Shown here one piece after another: positions 4,372-12,843 of a stretch of DNA of 49,719 nucleotides. Where the stretch lies: IMG/VR virus record IMGVR_UViG_3300023174_000240, positions 1 to 49,719 of that record; one strand, given 5' to 3'. The stretch comes from a virus. Position 1 is the first letter of the stretch. Every line of letters starts with the position of its first letter. The notes beneath the pieces were generated by a model, which was given only the letters and a program-made list of their open reading frames with translations, ran no database searches and had not been told where the DNA came from. Both the position numbers and the translations under genes were made by a program.

Positions 4372-4575
4372 CTAGTCGACTTGTTCTTCAGATGGAGAAA
4401 ATGATGGGGCAGGACCAAGAAGAAATCCTTGTTCATGATATTCAATCATTTTAGCTGTTTTTTCAGGATCTGCTTTATTTGCCATAATTGTTAACATGTC
4501 ATAAATACGGTGAAGCATTATATAATTTACCATAGGCAAGTTATCTTCTATAGATTGAGATTCTTTATCTTCCAT
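4372..4575 (-). CDS. Hypothetical 67-residue protein
   Basis: The start is taken at the ATG complementary to 4573-4575 because GGAGG lies 5 bases upstream and the codon overlaps the upstream stop as TAATG; a longer frame to 4599 lacks a ribosome site. The product begins MEDKESQSIEDNLPMVNYIM, is helical (LHRIYDMLTIMANKADPEKT), and has a proline/serine tail. No known motif. It is the distal gene of the operon that includes the lysis enzyme. Confidence 0.75.
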   Translation of the reverse strand: MEDKESQSIEDNLPMVNYIMLHRIYDMLTIMANKADPEKTAKMIEYHEQGFLLGPAPSFSPSEEQVD

Positions 4576-4778
4576 TATGGCCTCCCTAAATCTTGCCAAA
4601 ATATTTCCCGCCCAATTGCGTCTTTATGTATAATAGCATTTGATTCAAACTCATATGAGGAAAAGGTCTCTTCTTCTGCCGCACTGAAATTCGCACTATT
4701 TTGCGGAATCACTTTAACATGAAAGAAATTGTTTTCTTCTTCACAAGCGCATTGCCCATTTTTGCATTCATTTAACAT
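4575..4778 (-). CDS. Hypothetical 67-residue protein with N-terminal cysteine cluster
   Basis: Begins MLNECKNGQCACEEENNFFH, with three cysteines (C5, C10, C12), then a soluble alpha/beta body rich in Glu and Ser. The start overlaps the end of the upstream gene by 11 bases, and the stop overlaps the next ATG as TAATG. The tight overlap suggests coupled expression. No family recognised. Confidence 0.7.
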   Translation of the reverse strand: MLNECKNGQCACEEENNFFHVKVIPQNSANFSAAEEETFSSYEFESNAIIHKDAIGREIFWQDLGRP

Positions 4779-4977
4779 TTTCTACCGCTTTCATAATATC
4801 ATCGTAATCTTTTGTCCCAAGCACTTTCTTATATTGGCAAGATAGGCAGTATAAGAATACCTGATCTTCCAAGTCCTGGTTGGGCAAAAGAGGACCCTGA
4901 TCCATTGGACATTCAAGTCTTGGAACAAGGCCCTCTTCCGATAAGGCTATGTACTTAGATACGTATTGTATCTGCAT
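4768..4977 (-). CDS. Small zinc-ribbon-like protein
   Basis: 69 residues. CPMDQG (near residue 24) and CLSC (near 44) are spaced as in treble-clef or ribbon knuckles, with the segment LPNQDLEDQVFLYCLSCQYK between. It follows the lysis enzyme by five bases and overlaps the next gene. Zinc binding is inferred from cysteine spacing; there is no evidence for DNA binding or enzymatic activity. Confidence 0.7.
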   Translation of the reverse strand: MQIQYVSKYIALSEEGLVPRLECPMDQGPLLPNQDLEDQVFLYCLSCQYKKVLGTKDYDDIMKAVENVK

Positions 4978-4982
4978 CTATC

Positions 4983-5534
4983 CTACTTCTTTGCATCAGT
5001 TGGGAATTGCATAAGCCATTCCTTAGCCTTTGGGGTCATACCCTTCCAGCTTGACCAATCTGAGCCGCCATCAGTCATGTAGTACGTTATCTCTGCGTTT
5101 GTTACTGGGTCGAATAACTCTCTGTTACTCTTTAGGTCAAATTTCTCTAGTCTTGTAGGACCGAGATCTCCGATCATGTTTATTTGGAATAGTCCATAAG
5201 AACTATCACCAGTTTTCTTGTTCCCATTATATGCAAGCGGTCTTCCGTTAGATTCACGCTTTGCTATTGACCAAGCTTTCTTAAGACTTGATCCTTTGAA
5301 TCCTACAGTCTTGAGTAGTAAAACTAACTCTTTGTCTGTAAGCATCTCAGATGGCTTGTAAATCTCTTTACTAAAACTATCTAAGACTTCTTGCTTTATT
5401 TGGGCTTCAGTTTTCACTAAAGGTTTTACTATTAAGGCGTTTGCTGGCTGTACAGGAAACAAAAATAATGTTATCATTACTATTGTAACTATGTTATGAG
5501 CCAGATCACTCACCTGTTGTTTTATTTTCTCCAT
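4983..5534 (-). CDS. Secreted lytic transglycosylase-like lysis protein
   Basis: 183 residues from the ATG at 5532-5534, chosen because AGGAGG is 8 bases upstream; longer frames to 5606 overlap the promoter. Residues 14-31 are a hydrophobic signal segment (NIVTIVMITLFLFPVQ) followed by ANA, a good signal-peptidase site. The SLT/lysozyme-like domain has the catalytic glutamate E94 in AKRESNGRP and the downstream GDSSYGLFQINM signature near 109-120. The family cleaves peptidoglycan between MurNAc and GlcNAc. The signal peptide suggests Sec-dependent export rather than strict holin release. It could alternatively be a cell-wall-remodelling enzyme rather than the terminal endolysin. Confidence 0.82.
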   Translation of the reverse strand: MEKIKQQVSDLAHNIVTIVMITLFLFPVQPANALIVKPLVKTEAQIKQEVLDSFSKEIYKPSEMLTDKELVLLLKTVGFKGSSLKKAWSIAKRESNGRPLAYNGNKKTGDSSYGLFQINMIGDLGPTRLEKFDLKSNRELFDPVTNAEITYYMTDGGSDWSSWKGMTPKAKEWLMQFPTDAKK

Positions 5535-5567
5535 TGGCATTTCCTCCTCTAGAGATAACGAACTATA

Positions 5568-5597
5568 ATCATAACATTGATAGGATAGGCCTGTCAA
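5568..5597 (-). promoter_or_regulatory. Consensus promoter TTGACA-N18-TATGAT for the lysis operon
   Basis: Minus strand TTGACA (5597-5592), 18-base spacer, TATGAT (5573-5568), about 33 bases before the ATG at 5534. It lacks the TGTCAG block of P1-P5, suggesting different timing from the early promoters. Confidence 0.65.
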
Positions 5598-5619
5598 GCC
5601 AGTCAACTAGAAAGAAAAC

Positions 5620-6624
5620 ATGAATATATCTTATTATACTATTCAGTCAGGGCTTAATCCCGCAGTTGGTTATGGTTATGCTGGTAAAAATATTGTTAAA
5701 TCTTTAAATAATTTAAACTACAAAATATTTTTTGCCGATCCTAAAGCTACTATTCAATTAAACTTTACTCAGCCACAACATTTTAAGCTACACAGAAATC
5801 AATATCAAATTGCGTACACTCCCTGGGAATCAACAGAGATGAGATCAGATTGGGTAGAAAGATTTAATGCATGTGATGAAGTTTGGACTACATCTGACTG
5901 GTGTGCTAAAGTATTTAAAGAAAATGGAATAGTTAAACCAATATATGTTTATCCACATGGAATAGAAAGTGTTTGGACGCCAAAAAAAAGATTTATTCAA
6001 GATGGGGAACCAATAAAGTTTTTGCATGTTGGAGAACCTTCTCCAAGAAAAGACGGACAACTAGTAGTAGATACCTTTATTAAATTATTCGGAAACAATT
6101 CAGATTATCATTTAACAATTAAAGCTCATAAGTTTAATACAACTAGAGTTTATGATCATGAAGATAGTATTATTGGGCTTCCCCACGAATTATATAGGAA
6201 TATAGATTTAATTGAGGATGAACTTAGTGAAACAGAACTTGTTAAGTTATATCACGATCATCATGTTTTAGTTTATCCAACATGGGGAGAAGGATTTGGA
6301 TTTATACCATTACAAGGATTAGCAACAGGAATGCCTACTATATCAACATATGACTGGTCTCATTATATAAAATACATGGGCCCTCTTAAATTAAAGTCTA
6401 AACTTACAGATGAGGTTATGCCAAAATTTATATCTGATGGACACATTGGTAAAATGTTTAAACCAGATGCAAAGCATTTAGAAGAATTAATGTTAGATGT
6501 AGCAGGTAATTACAATGCTTATTCTGGTTATTATTTTGCACAATCAAATAAAATACATGAAGATTACAATTGGGATCAGTTGACTAAGAAAGCTTTTGAA
6601 AGATTATCTGAAAAATTTTCTTAG
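5620..6624 (+). CDS. GT4-type glycosyltransferase
   Basis: 334 residues with GT-B layout. The N-terminal Rossmann-like half includes the strand and glycine loop GLNPAVGYGYAGKNIV and the segment YTPWESTEM. A linker with HGIES leads to FLHVGEPSPRKDGQLVVDTF, where the C-terminal half starts. The donor-site loop is GEGFGFIPLQGLATGMPTI (about 223-241). In the family this loop carries E-x7-E; here the first glutamate is E224 but the second position is Q232. GT4 enzymes transfer sugar from a nucleotide-sugar. The product may glycosylate virion adhesins, phage DNA, or the host surface; the glycan-related genes at 27339-29527 make virion or surface modification attractive. Confidence 0.85.
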   Translation: MNISYYTIQSGLNPAVGYGYAGKNIVKSLNNLNYKIFFADPKATIQLNFTQPQHFKLHRNQYQIAYTPWESTEMRSDWVERFNACDEVWTTSDWCAKVFKENGIVKPIYVYPHGIESVWTPKKRFIQDGEPIKFLHVGEPSPRKDGQLVVDTFIKLFGNNSDYHLTIKAHKFNTTRVYDHEDSIIGLPHELYRNIDLIEDELSETELVKLYHDHHVLVYPTWGEGFGFIPLQGLATGMPTISTYDWSHYIKYMGPLKLKSKLTDEVMPKFISDGHIGKMFKPDAKHLEELMLDVAGNYNAYSGYYFAQSNKIHEDYNWDQLTKKAFERLSEKFS

Positions 6625-6647
6625 CCCTTCCCCTTTTAATAGTTGTT

Positions 6648-6656
6648 TGGTAGAAT
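6648..6656 (+). promoter_or_regulatory. Extended -10 TGGTAGAAT before the ribonucleotide reductase
   Basis: TG (6648-6649) and TAGAAT (6651-6656), about 55 bases before the ATG at 6712. The leader contains the small GC palindrome CCGCCAGGCGG (6684-6694). The same TGGTAGAAT occurs at 8647-8655. Confidence 0.5.
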
Positions 6657-6711
6657 AGGATCTTCACACTAAATTTAAATTAACCGCCAGGCGGAGAAAC
6701 AGGTATTATAA

Positions 6712-8646
6712 ATGTCTAAGACTATTGCAAACCCATACGAAAATTTTATTGCGTTATCACGTTATGCTAGATGGATTCCAGAAGAGAACCGTCGTGAAAC
6801 GTGGGGTGAGACAGTAGATAGATATTTTTCTTTTATGTTAAATCACTTAAAGACAAATCATAATTATATTCCAGATGAAAAGCTTGTTGCGGAATTAAAA
6901 AATGGTGTCTTTGAAAGAAATGTCATGCCGTCTATGCGTTCTGTTATGACTTCAGGACCTGCATTAGACAGAGATAATGTGGCTGGATACAATTGTTCAT
7001 TTGTACCAGTTGATTCACCTCGTTCATTTGATGAAACTATGTATATTCTTATGTGTGGTACAGGTGTAGGATTTTCTGTTGAATACAAGTACGTTAATAA
7101 ACTTCCTGCCGTCCCAGAAACATTTGAAAAATCTACAACTGTAATAAGCGTAGAAGATTCTAAACAAGGTTGGGCTAAAGCTTACCGTGAACTTCTTGCA
7201 TTGCTTTGGACTGGGCAGATTCCAGCAGTTGATGTTTCTAAGGTGCGTCCAGCTGGAGCAAGACTTAAGACAATGGGTGGAAGATCTTCTGGGCCACAAC
7301 CACTTGTAAATCTTTTTGATTTTACTATTGCAAAATTTAAGAATGCAGCAGGACGTCAATTAAAACCAATTGAAGCCCATGATATTATGTGCAAAATTGG
7401 TGAAGTTGTAGTTGTAGGAGGAGTTCGTCGTTCAGCAATGATTTCTCTTTCAAATATTAATGACATTGAAATGGCTGCAGCAAAGTCAGGTAACTGGTGG
7501 GAGAACAACACTCAACGTGCTTTGTCAAATAATTCTGTTGCGTATTCACGTAAGCCAGACATGGAGCAATTTATTGCAGAATGGAAATCTTTGTATGATT
7601 CAAAATCGGGAGAACGAGGTATATACAATGTGGCCGCAGCTCAAGCCCAAGCAGCCAAGTATGGAAGAAGAGATCCAGATATACACTACGGAACTAACCC
7701 ATGTTCAGAAATTATTTTACGTCCTTATCAGTTTTGTAACCTTTCAGAAGTCGTATTACGTGAAAATGATACAAAGAAAGATATTGAACGCAAGGTAGAA
7801 TTAGCAACCATTCTTGGTACATGGCAGTCTACACTTACAGACTTTAAGTATCTTCGTAAAATTTGGAAAGACAATACAGAAGAAGAGCGCCTATTAGGAG
7901 TTTCTTTAACTGGACAATTTGGACATAAGTTTATGTCAGGTAAAGAAGATCTTGTTTCACTAGAAGCATTCTTAATGACTCTTAGAGAGTCAGCAAGAGC
8001 AAAAAATAAAGATGAGGCTGGGAAAATTGGGATTCCAGAGTCTGCTGCTATTACATGTGTAAAGCCATCAGGAACAGTGTCCCAATTGGTCGGGGTATCT
8101 TCAGGAATGCATGCTTGGCATTCTCCATATTACATTCGTACAGTTCGTGGTTCAAAAGGAGATCCAATTTCTACTTTTCTTAAAGAAGTTGGTATTCCCG
8201 TAGAAGATGATGTCATGAAGCCAAATGATACGTATGTATTTTCATTTCCAGTAAAGGCACCAGAAGGTGCAATTGTTAGAAATGATTTAACTGCTATAGA
8301 ACACCTAAATATTTGGTTGGTTTATCAACGTGCATGGTGTGAACACAAACCCTCAATTACAGTTTCTGTAAAAGAAGATGAATGGATGGAAGTAGGAGCT
8401 TGGGTATATAAGCATTTTGATGAGGTTTCTGGTATTTCATTTCTTCCTCATTCAGATCACTCATATAAGCAGGCTCCGTATCAAGAAGTAACAAAAGAAG
8501 AATATAATGAGTTGTTTTCCAAGATGCCAAAAAATATTCGCTGGGAAGATTTATCATTTTATGAGACAGAAGATGGAACTTCTACAAATGCTACGCTTGC
8601 CTGTAGCTCAGATGGAAATTGCGAGCTTGTAGATATTTCTGCTTAA
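6712..8646 (+). CDS. nrdJ: Adenosylcobalamin-dependent ribonucleoside-triphosphate reductase (class II, monomeric)
   Basis: 644 residues, near full length for phage versions of the monomeric class II enzyme. The thiyl-radical cysteine is C331 in NPCSEI, with E333; the substrate-reducing disulfide pair is C95 (GYNCSF) and C342 (QFCNLSE). The mobile C-terminal pair is C631 and C637 (ACSSDGNCEL). It converts ribonucleotides to deoxyribonucleotides using coenzyme B12 and needs no second subunit, so one gene supplies dNTPs for replication. It is flanked by TGGTAGAAT promoters and separated from other genes, suggesting its own transcript. The phage would depend on host or environmental cobalamin. 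Confidence 0.95.
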   Translation: MSKTIANPYENFIALSRYARWIPEENRRETWGETVDRYFSFMLNHLKTNHNYIPDEKLVAELKNGVFERNVMPSMRSVMTSGPALDRDNVAGYNCSFVPVDSPRSFDETMYILMCGTGVGFSVEYKYVNKLPAVPETFEKSTTVISVEDSKQGWAKAYRELLALLWTGQIPAVDVSKVRPAGARLKTMGGRSSGPQPLVNLFDFTIAKFKNAAGRQLKPIEAHDIMCKIGEVVVVGGVRRSAMISLSNINDIEMAAAKSGNWWENNTQRALSNNSVAYSRKPDMEQFIAEWKSLYDSKSGERGIYNVAAAQAQAAKYGRRDPDIHYGTNPCSEIILRPYQFCNLSEVVLRENDTKKDIERKVELATILGTWQSTLTDFKYLRKIWKDNTEEERLLGVSLTGQFGHKFMSGKEDLVSLEAFLMTLRESARAKNKDEAGKIGIPESAAITCVKPSGTVSQLVGVSSGMHAWHSPYYIRTVRGSKGDPISTFLKEVGIPVEDDVMKPNDTYVFSFPVKAPEGAIVRNDLTAIEHLNIWLVYQRAWCEHKPSITVSVKEDEWMEVGAWVYKHFDEVSGISFLPHSDHSYKQAPYQEVTKEEYNELFSKMPKNIRWEDLSFYETEDGTSTNATLACSSDGNCELVDISA

Positions 8647-8699
8647 TGGTAGAATTATAGTATTCGGATAACACCGAAAATTCATGGGCATCCCGCCCA
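8647..8699 (+). promoter_or_regulatory. TGGTAGAAT -10 followed by two leader hairpins
   Basis: TGGTAGAAT at 8647-8655 starts one base after the reductase stop. Downstream are two short perfect stems, TTCGG (8663-8667) with CCGAA (8674-8678) and TGGGC (8685-8689) with GCCCA (8695-8699), before GAGGAG and the ATG at 8715. The second stem ends just before the ribosome site and could affect translation or stabilise the messenger. Confidence 0.45.
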
Positions 8700-8714
8700 C
8701 GAGGAGATGACAAA

Positions 8715-8951
8715 ATGGCTAAAATTAATAAAGCCGATTTAAATAAGGACGGAAAAGTAACAATGACAGAACAAATCTTAGCAGCGCTTGGAACATATGC
8801 TCGTGCATTTCTTTCAGCAGCAATTGCTTTGTACATGACTGGAAATACAAGTCCAAGAGACCTTCTAATGGGTGGATTCGCAGCAGTAGCACCAGTTATT
8901 CTTAAGGCTCTAAGCCCAACAAACAAAGAGTTTGGGTTTACAAACAAGTAA
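8715..8951 (+). CDS. Small membrane protein with EF-hand-like loop, putative holin
   Basis: 78 residues. The N-terminus carries DLNKDGKVTMTE (residues 8-19), which matches a canonical EF-hand/dockerin calcium loop with D, N, D, T and final E at positions 1, 3, 5, 9 and 12. Two hydrophobic segments follow (about 30-42 and 51-64) and a polar C-terminus. Size, two spans and isolation before a strong terminator fit a holin. The lysis enzyme is elsewhere (4983-5534). GAGGAG lies 8 bases before the ATG. Calcium binding and holin function are inferred. Confidence 0.6.
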   Translation: MAKINKADLNKDGKVTMTEQILAALGTYARAFLSAAIALYMTGNTSPRDLLMGGFAAVAPVILKALSPTNKEFGFTNK

Positions 8952-8974
8952 TTTAATAGTTACAGTTAGGATAG

Positions 8975-9004
8975 CTCCTGTGCTAAAATAAGCATAGGAG
9001 TTTT
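8975..9004 (+). terminator. Rho-independent terminator after the putative holin
   Basis: CTCCTGTGCT (8975-8984) pairs along all ten positions, with one G-U, to AGCATAGGAG (8991-9000), followed by TTTTCC. The loop strand contains TGCTAAAAT, an extended -10-like sequence, so a promoter for the 9026 gene may be superimposed. Confidence 0.75.
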
Positions 9005-9025
9005 CCTATTTAGGAGTACTAGCAA

Positions 9026-9373
9026 ATGGCAGGACAAAAGAATTTCGAAGTGGATCAAAATGCCACTTTTTCATTTATTGTTGAATATAAAGACAATGAT
9101 GGATTACCTATTGACTTAACAGGTTCATCAGCAAAGTTGCAAGTCCGTGATACAAAGGGCGGAAGCAAATTAGCATTTAGCCTAACATCTCCAGCAGGTG
9201 GAATTACAATAACCCCATTGCTTGGTAAACTTACAATAAAAATGACTCCTACTCAAACAAATAAACTATTTTATCCAAAATCATCATACGATATTATGGT
9301 ATCAGATAGTAATGGAAATAAAATTAAATTGCTAGAAGGATTTTTAACTCTTAGCAGATCGGTAACAATCTAA
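9026..9373 (+). CDS. BppU-like baseplate/fibre-base Ig-fold protein
   Basis: 115 residues. The pattern FEVDQNATFSFIVEYKDNDG, then PIDLTGSSAKLQVRDTKGG and a C-terminal strand ending LLEGFLTLSRSVTI resembles the N-terminal domain of phage baseplate upper proteins (BppU), an immunoglobulin-like fold that anchors fibres. It opens the adhesion locus directly after a terminator and overlaps the next gene as TAATG. Assignment is from sequence pattern. Confidence 0.65.
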   Translation: MAGQKNFEVDQNATFSFIVEYKDNDGLPIDLTGSSAKLQVRDTKGGSKLAFSLTSPAGGITITPLLGKLTIKMTPTQTNKLFYPKSSYDIMVSDSNGNKIKLLEGFLTLSRSVTI

Positions 9374-9810
9374 TGACAGAGACAATTGTTGTAACAGTAC
9401 CAAATAATGAGGTAGTTGTTTCCACCCCTGGCCCTCAAGGCCCAAGAGGTAAAACAATATTAAATGGTAATGGAGTTCCTGCAGAAAATTTGGGGCTTGA
9501 AGGAGATTTTTATTACGATAAGTTAACAACAAGATTTTATGGTCCAAAACCAACAGATTTAACATGGGTTGGAGCAACTAACTATCTTTTAAGCACAAGT
9601 ACTTTAACATACTCATTTTCAATTGGGCAGGTCGTAAATCAAGGATCATATTGGTTTATTGAAATACCGCATAATATGGGGTATAACCCAAATGTAACTG
9701 TTAAGAACAGTGCTGGAGATATATTAGAAACAGGAATAGATTATAATAGTATTAACAAAATAACACTGACAATGGCTCAACCATTCGGTGGGACAGCTTA
9801 CCTGTCATAA
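9373..9810 (+). CDS. Fibre protein with short collagen-like linker
   Basis: 145 residues. A short N-terminal strand (TETIVVTVPNNEVVVSTPG) leads into GPQGPRG, a brief collagen-like triplet run, then a domain with GDFYYDKLTTRFYGP and a C-terminal half (SFSIGQVVNQGSYWFIEIPH) like phage tip domains with the HNMGY-PNVTV-SAGD pattern. A related HGLGNQYVHAQV tip ends the next protein. It is probably a small trimeric fibre or connector between the BppU-like base and the long fibre. Confidence 0.7.
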   Translation: MTETIVVTVPNNEVVVSTPGPQGPRGKTILNGNGVPAENLGLEGDFYYDKLTTRFYGPKPTDLTWVGATNYLLSTSTLTYSFSIGQVVNQGSYWFIEIPHNMGYNPNVTVKNSAGDILETGIDYNSINKITLTMAQPFGGTAYLS

Positions 9811-9823
9811 GGAGAAATAAAAA

Positions 9824-11524
9824 ATGGCAAGATTATTTGTAACGGATATCAATCTTAATAAGAATGAGCTTCAAAATGCCCGAATTCAAAATTTAAGTAC
9901 TGCTCCATCAAGTCCAGTTACTGGACAGGTTTACTACAATTCAACTGATAATATTCTTTATTTTTATAACGGATCAGCTTGGATTCAAGCAACAGGAGAC
10001 ACAGAAACAGTACAAGACATTGTTGGTGGATTTACTGTTGGCGGAAATGGTATAACAAAAACTTATAATGACGCAGCTAACACACTAACATTTGCTATTG
10101 ATACTGCCGTAACAGCAGATTTAACAACAGCACAAACTTTAACAAACAAAAAGCTATCTGATAGCACAACAACAATTGTTGATGTTGCAGATGCAACAAA
10201 AGCAATTAAATTTGATGTAGCAGGCACAACTGGGGTTACAGGTACAATTGCTACAGCATTTACAACTGCTAAAACATTAACCTTGCCAGATGCAACAGAT
10301 ACACTTGTTGGTAAGGCAACTACAGATACACTTACAAACAAGACATTAACATCTCCAACAATTGATACTCCAGCACTTACTCTTAGCTCTACAACTTCTG
10401 CAACAGAAGGAAGAATTGCTTGGGATGGAACAAATGATCAATTAAAAATTGGTGATGGTGCAACAATTAGAACAGTTAGCCCAGATGATAAAGCAGCAAC
10501 GCTTACAAATAAATCCATTTCTGGCTCAACTAATACACTCAGCAATATTGCTAATGCATCTCTTACAAATTCAACAATTTCTGGTAAAGCACTAGGAACC
10601 AATTTAGACGCTTTAACAATTGGAACAGGTTTAACAGGAACATCATATAATGGTTCTACTCCAGTAACAGTAGCAATCGATTCAACAGTTGCCACATTAA
10701 CTGGATCACAAACACTTACAAATAAAACATTAACAACAGCTACACTAGGATCTGATCTTGCAGCAGGAGCATTTAAGATTACAGGTCTTGCTGATCCAAC
10801 ATCCGCACAAGATGCAGCAACAAAAGCTTATGTAGATAATGCAGTTGTTGGAATTGATTGGAAAGCATCAGTTCGTGCAGCAACAACAGTAACAGGAACT
10901 TTGGCAACAGATTTTGCTAATGGTTCTGTAATTGACGGTGTTACACTTGCAACTGGAAATAGAATTCTTATCAAGAACCAGTCTACAGGATCACAAAATG
11001 GTATTTATGTAGTTAATGCAACTGGAGCACCTACTCGTTCAACAGATGCAGACGTGGCTGCAGAAATTACAGCTTCATTTGCAGTATTTGTGGAAGAAGG
11101 AACTACCAACGCAGATTCTGGATGGACACTAACAAATGATGGTTCAGTTACAGTAGGAACTACAGCTCTAGTATTTACACAATTTACTGGTTTAGGTCAA
11201 GTAACTGCAGGAGCAGGTCTTACAAAAACTGGAAATACAATAAATGTTGGCGCAGGAACAGGTATTCTTGCAAATGCTGATGATGTTGCAATTGATACAA
11301 CAGTTGTTGCTAGAAGATTTACAACAACAATTGGAAATGGATCATTAACTTCAATTTCAGTAACACATGGATTAGGTAATCAATATGTACATGCTCAAGT
11401 ATTTGATGCAGGATCAAACGTATTGGTTGATTGTGATGTTACATTGACTAATACAACAACTGCAACATTTGGATTTTCTGTAGCACCTACTACTAATCAA
11501 TATAGAGTAGTAATCATAGGATAA
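9824..11524 (+). CDS. Long tail fibre with TLTNKTL repeats
   Basis: 566 residues. Residues about 25-55 contain the fibre domain APSSPVTGQVYYNSTDNILY seen in several shafts here. The middle has repeated TLTNKTLT/TLTNKSIS units typical of phage triple-beta fibres. A later TKAYVDNAVVGIDWKASVRA segment is the classical fibre domain in many tailed phages. The C-terminus carries a small beta tip (GNQYVHAQVFDAGSNVLVDC). It probably forms a trimeric host-binding fibre. A strong terminator follows. Confidence 0.85.
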   Translation: MARLFVTDINLNKNELQNARIQNLSTAPSSPVTGQVYYNSTDNILYFYNGSAWIQATGDTETVQDIVGGFTVGGNGITKTYNDAANTLTFAIDTAVTADLTTAQTLTNKKLSDSTTTIVDVADATKAIKFDVAGTTGVTGTIATAFTTAKTLTLPDATDTLVGKATTDTLTNKTLTSPTIDTPALTLSSTTSATEGRIAWDGTNDQLKIGDGATIRTVSPDDKAATLTNKSISGSTNTLSNIANASLTNSTISGKALGTNLDALTIGTGLTGTSYNGSTPVTVAIDSTVATLTGSQTLTNKTLTTATLGSDLAAGAFKITGLADPTSAQDAATKAYVDNAVVGIDWKASVRAATTVTGTLATDFANGSVIDGVTLATGNRILIKNQSTGSQNGIYVVNATGAPTRSTDADVAAEITASFAVFVEEGTTNADSGWTLTNDGSVTVGTTALVFTQFTGLGQVTAGAGLTKTGNTINVGAGTGILANADDVAIDTTVVARRFTTTIGNGSLTSISVTHGLGNQYVHAQVFDAGSNVLVDCDVTLTNTTTATFGFSVAPTTNQYRVVIIG

Positions 11525-11540
11525 CGATAGTATAGTAAAA

Positions 11541-11566
11541 GGAGGGGATTTTTATCCCCTCCTTAT
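11541..11566 (+). terminator. Strong rho-independent terminator after the long fibre
   Basis: GGAGGGGAT (11541-11549) and ATCCCCTCC (11554-11562) form a perfect nine-pair stem with a T loop, followed by TTATAT. The next gene has its own AAGGAG site at 11572. Confidence 0.8.
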
Positions 11567-11581
11567 ATAAAAAGGAGAATA

Positions 11582-12841
11582 ATGACTAGAGAATTTAAAG
11601 TACCAGTTCAAGCTCCTTCAATTATTAAAGCTGGAGGAACTTCAAGTCAGTATTTAATGGCTGATGGGTCAGTTTCTACAGATACTGCATCAACAAATGT
11701 TTTATACGTTTCTAAAAATGGAAATGATAGTAATAATGGAACTACACTTAATAAATCTTTTTTAACAATTAAAGCTGCTTTATCTGTTGCAACAGATGGT
11801 ACAACCGTATTTGTTAAAAGTGGAGATTATACAGAAGCAAATCCAGTTACAATACCAACAGGTGTTTCAGTAGTTGGAGATAGCTTAAGAGCTGTAACTA
11901 TTAGGCCAGCAAATACAAGTTCTCATATTTTTTATGTAAATAATGGAGTATATATTTCAGAGGTTACTTTTAAAGGACATGTATCAGGAGCTGCAGCAGT
12001 AGCATTTAATCCAGATGGTTCAGCGGGAACAATTACAAGAAGTCCTTATGTATATAATGCTTCTTCCATCACAACAACTGGAAAAGGCATGTATATTGAT
12101 GGAAGCGTAGTAACTGGAAATAAATCAATGGTTGCTGGTCAATATACTCAGATTAATTATGGCGGAATAGGAATTCATATAGTTAATCAAGGATATGCTC
12201 AGCTTGTTGGAATATATACAATTTTTACAGACGTAGGAGTTCTTTGCGAATCTGGAGGATTTTGTTCTCTTATAGGATCAGATACATCCTTTGGAAATTA
12301 TGGATTAAAAGCGGTAGGAGTAAGTAGTCTATTAAATTCAGGAACCGTTTTTTCTAATGATTTAATAAATCAAAATATAGTTATTAGCGGGTTAAGCACA
12401 AGACCTTATGCAAATAACGTAGTTACATTTGATAATGGCACAACATGGTATACCTTAAATTCAGTAAGTACTTTGGTTAGTGGAAAAGTAACAATTACTT
12501 TAACTACTAATATTCCAACAAATTTAGTAAATGGAACTACCACAGCTAAATTTTATCAAAATAGTAGAATTACCGCTTCAGGACATACATTTGAATATTG
12601 CGGAAGTGGAACAGATCCAGCAACTGCTTTGCCTCAATTAGGCGGACAACCAGTTCCAGCAAATGAAATAATAATGTCTGGCGGAGGACAAGTATTTTTT
12701 ACTAGCACCGATCAAAAAGGAAATTTTAAAATTGGGCCAGACTTAACAATTGAGCAATCTTCAGGTACAATTAGTGGTACAGCTTTTAATAAAAGTTTAT
12801 TTGCAATAATGACGCCATATATGTTAGCGTTGGAGGCATAA
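11582..12841 (+). CDS. Beta-helix tailspike-like protein
   Basis: 419 residues. After a short base (VPVQAPSIIKAGGTSSQYLM) comes LYVSKNGNDSNNGTTLNKSF and TIKAALSVATDGTTVFVKSG, the start of a pectate-lyase-like right-handed beta-helix, with repeated short strands (GVSVVGDSLRAVTIRPA, YISEVTFKG). This fold is used by tailspikes that bind or cleave surface polysaccharide. No catalytic triad can be assigned by eye, so binding versus depolymerase activity is open. Confidence 0.8.
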   Translation: MTREFKVPVQAPSIIKAGGTSSQYLMADGSVSTDTASTNVLYVSKNGNDSNNGTTLNKSFLTIKAALSVATDGTTVFVKSGDYTEANPVTIPTGVSVVGDSLRAVTIRPANTSSHIFYVNNGVYISEVTFKGHVSGAAAVAFNPDGSAGTITRSPYVYNASSITTTGKGMYIDGSVVTGNKSMVAGQYTQINYGGIGIHIVNQGYAQLVGIYTIFTDVGVLCESGGFCSLIGSDTSFGNYGLKAVGVSSLLNSGTVFSNDLINQNIVISGLSTRPYANNVVTFDNGTTWYTLNSVSTLVSGKVTITLTTNIPTNLVNGTTTAKFYQNSRITASGHTFEYCGSGTDPATALPQLGGQPVPANEIIMSGGGQVFFTSTDQKGNFKIGPDLTIEQSSGTISGTAFNKSLFAIMTPYMLALEA

Positions 12842-12843
12842 CA

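Noticed and set aside
4372-4599. Longer start at 4599 for the minus-strand gene
   Set aside because: GGAGG and the TAATG overlap point to 4575; the longer form lies inside the preceding gene.
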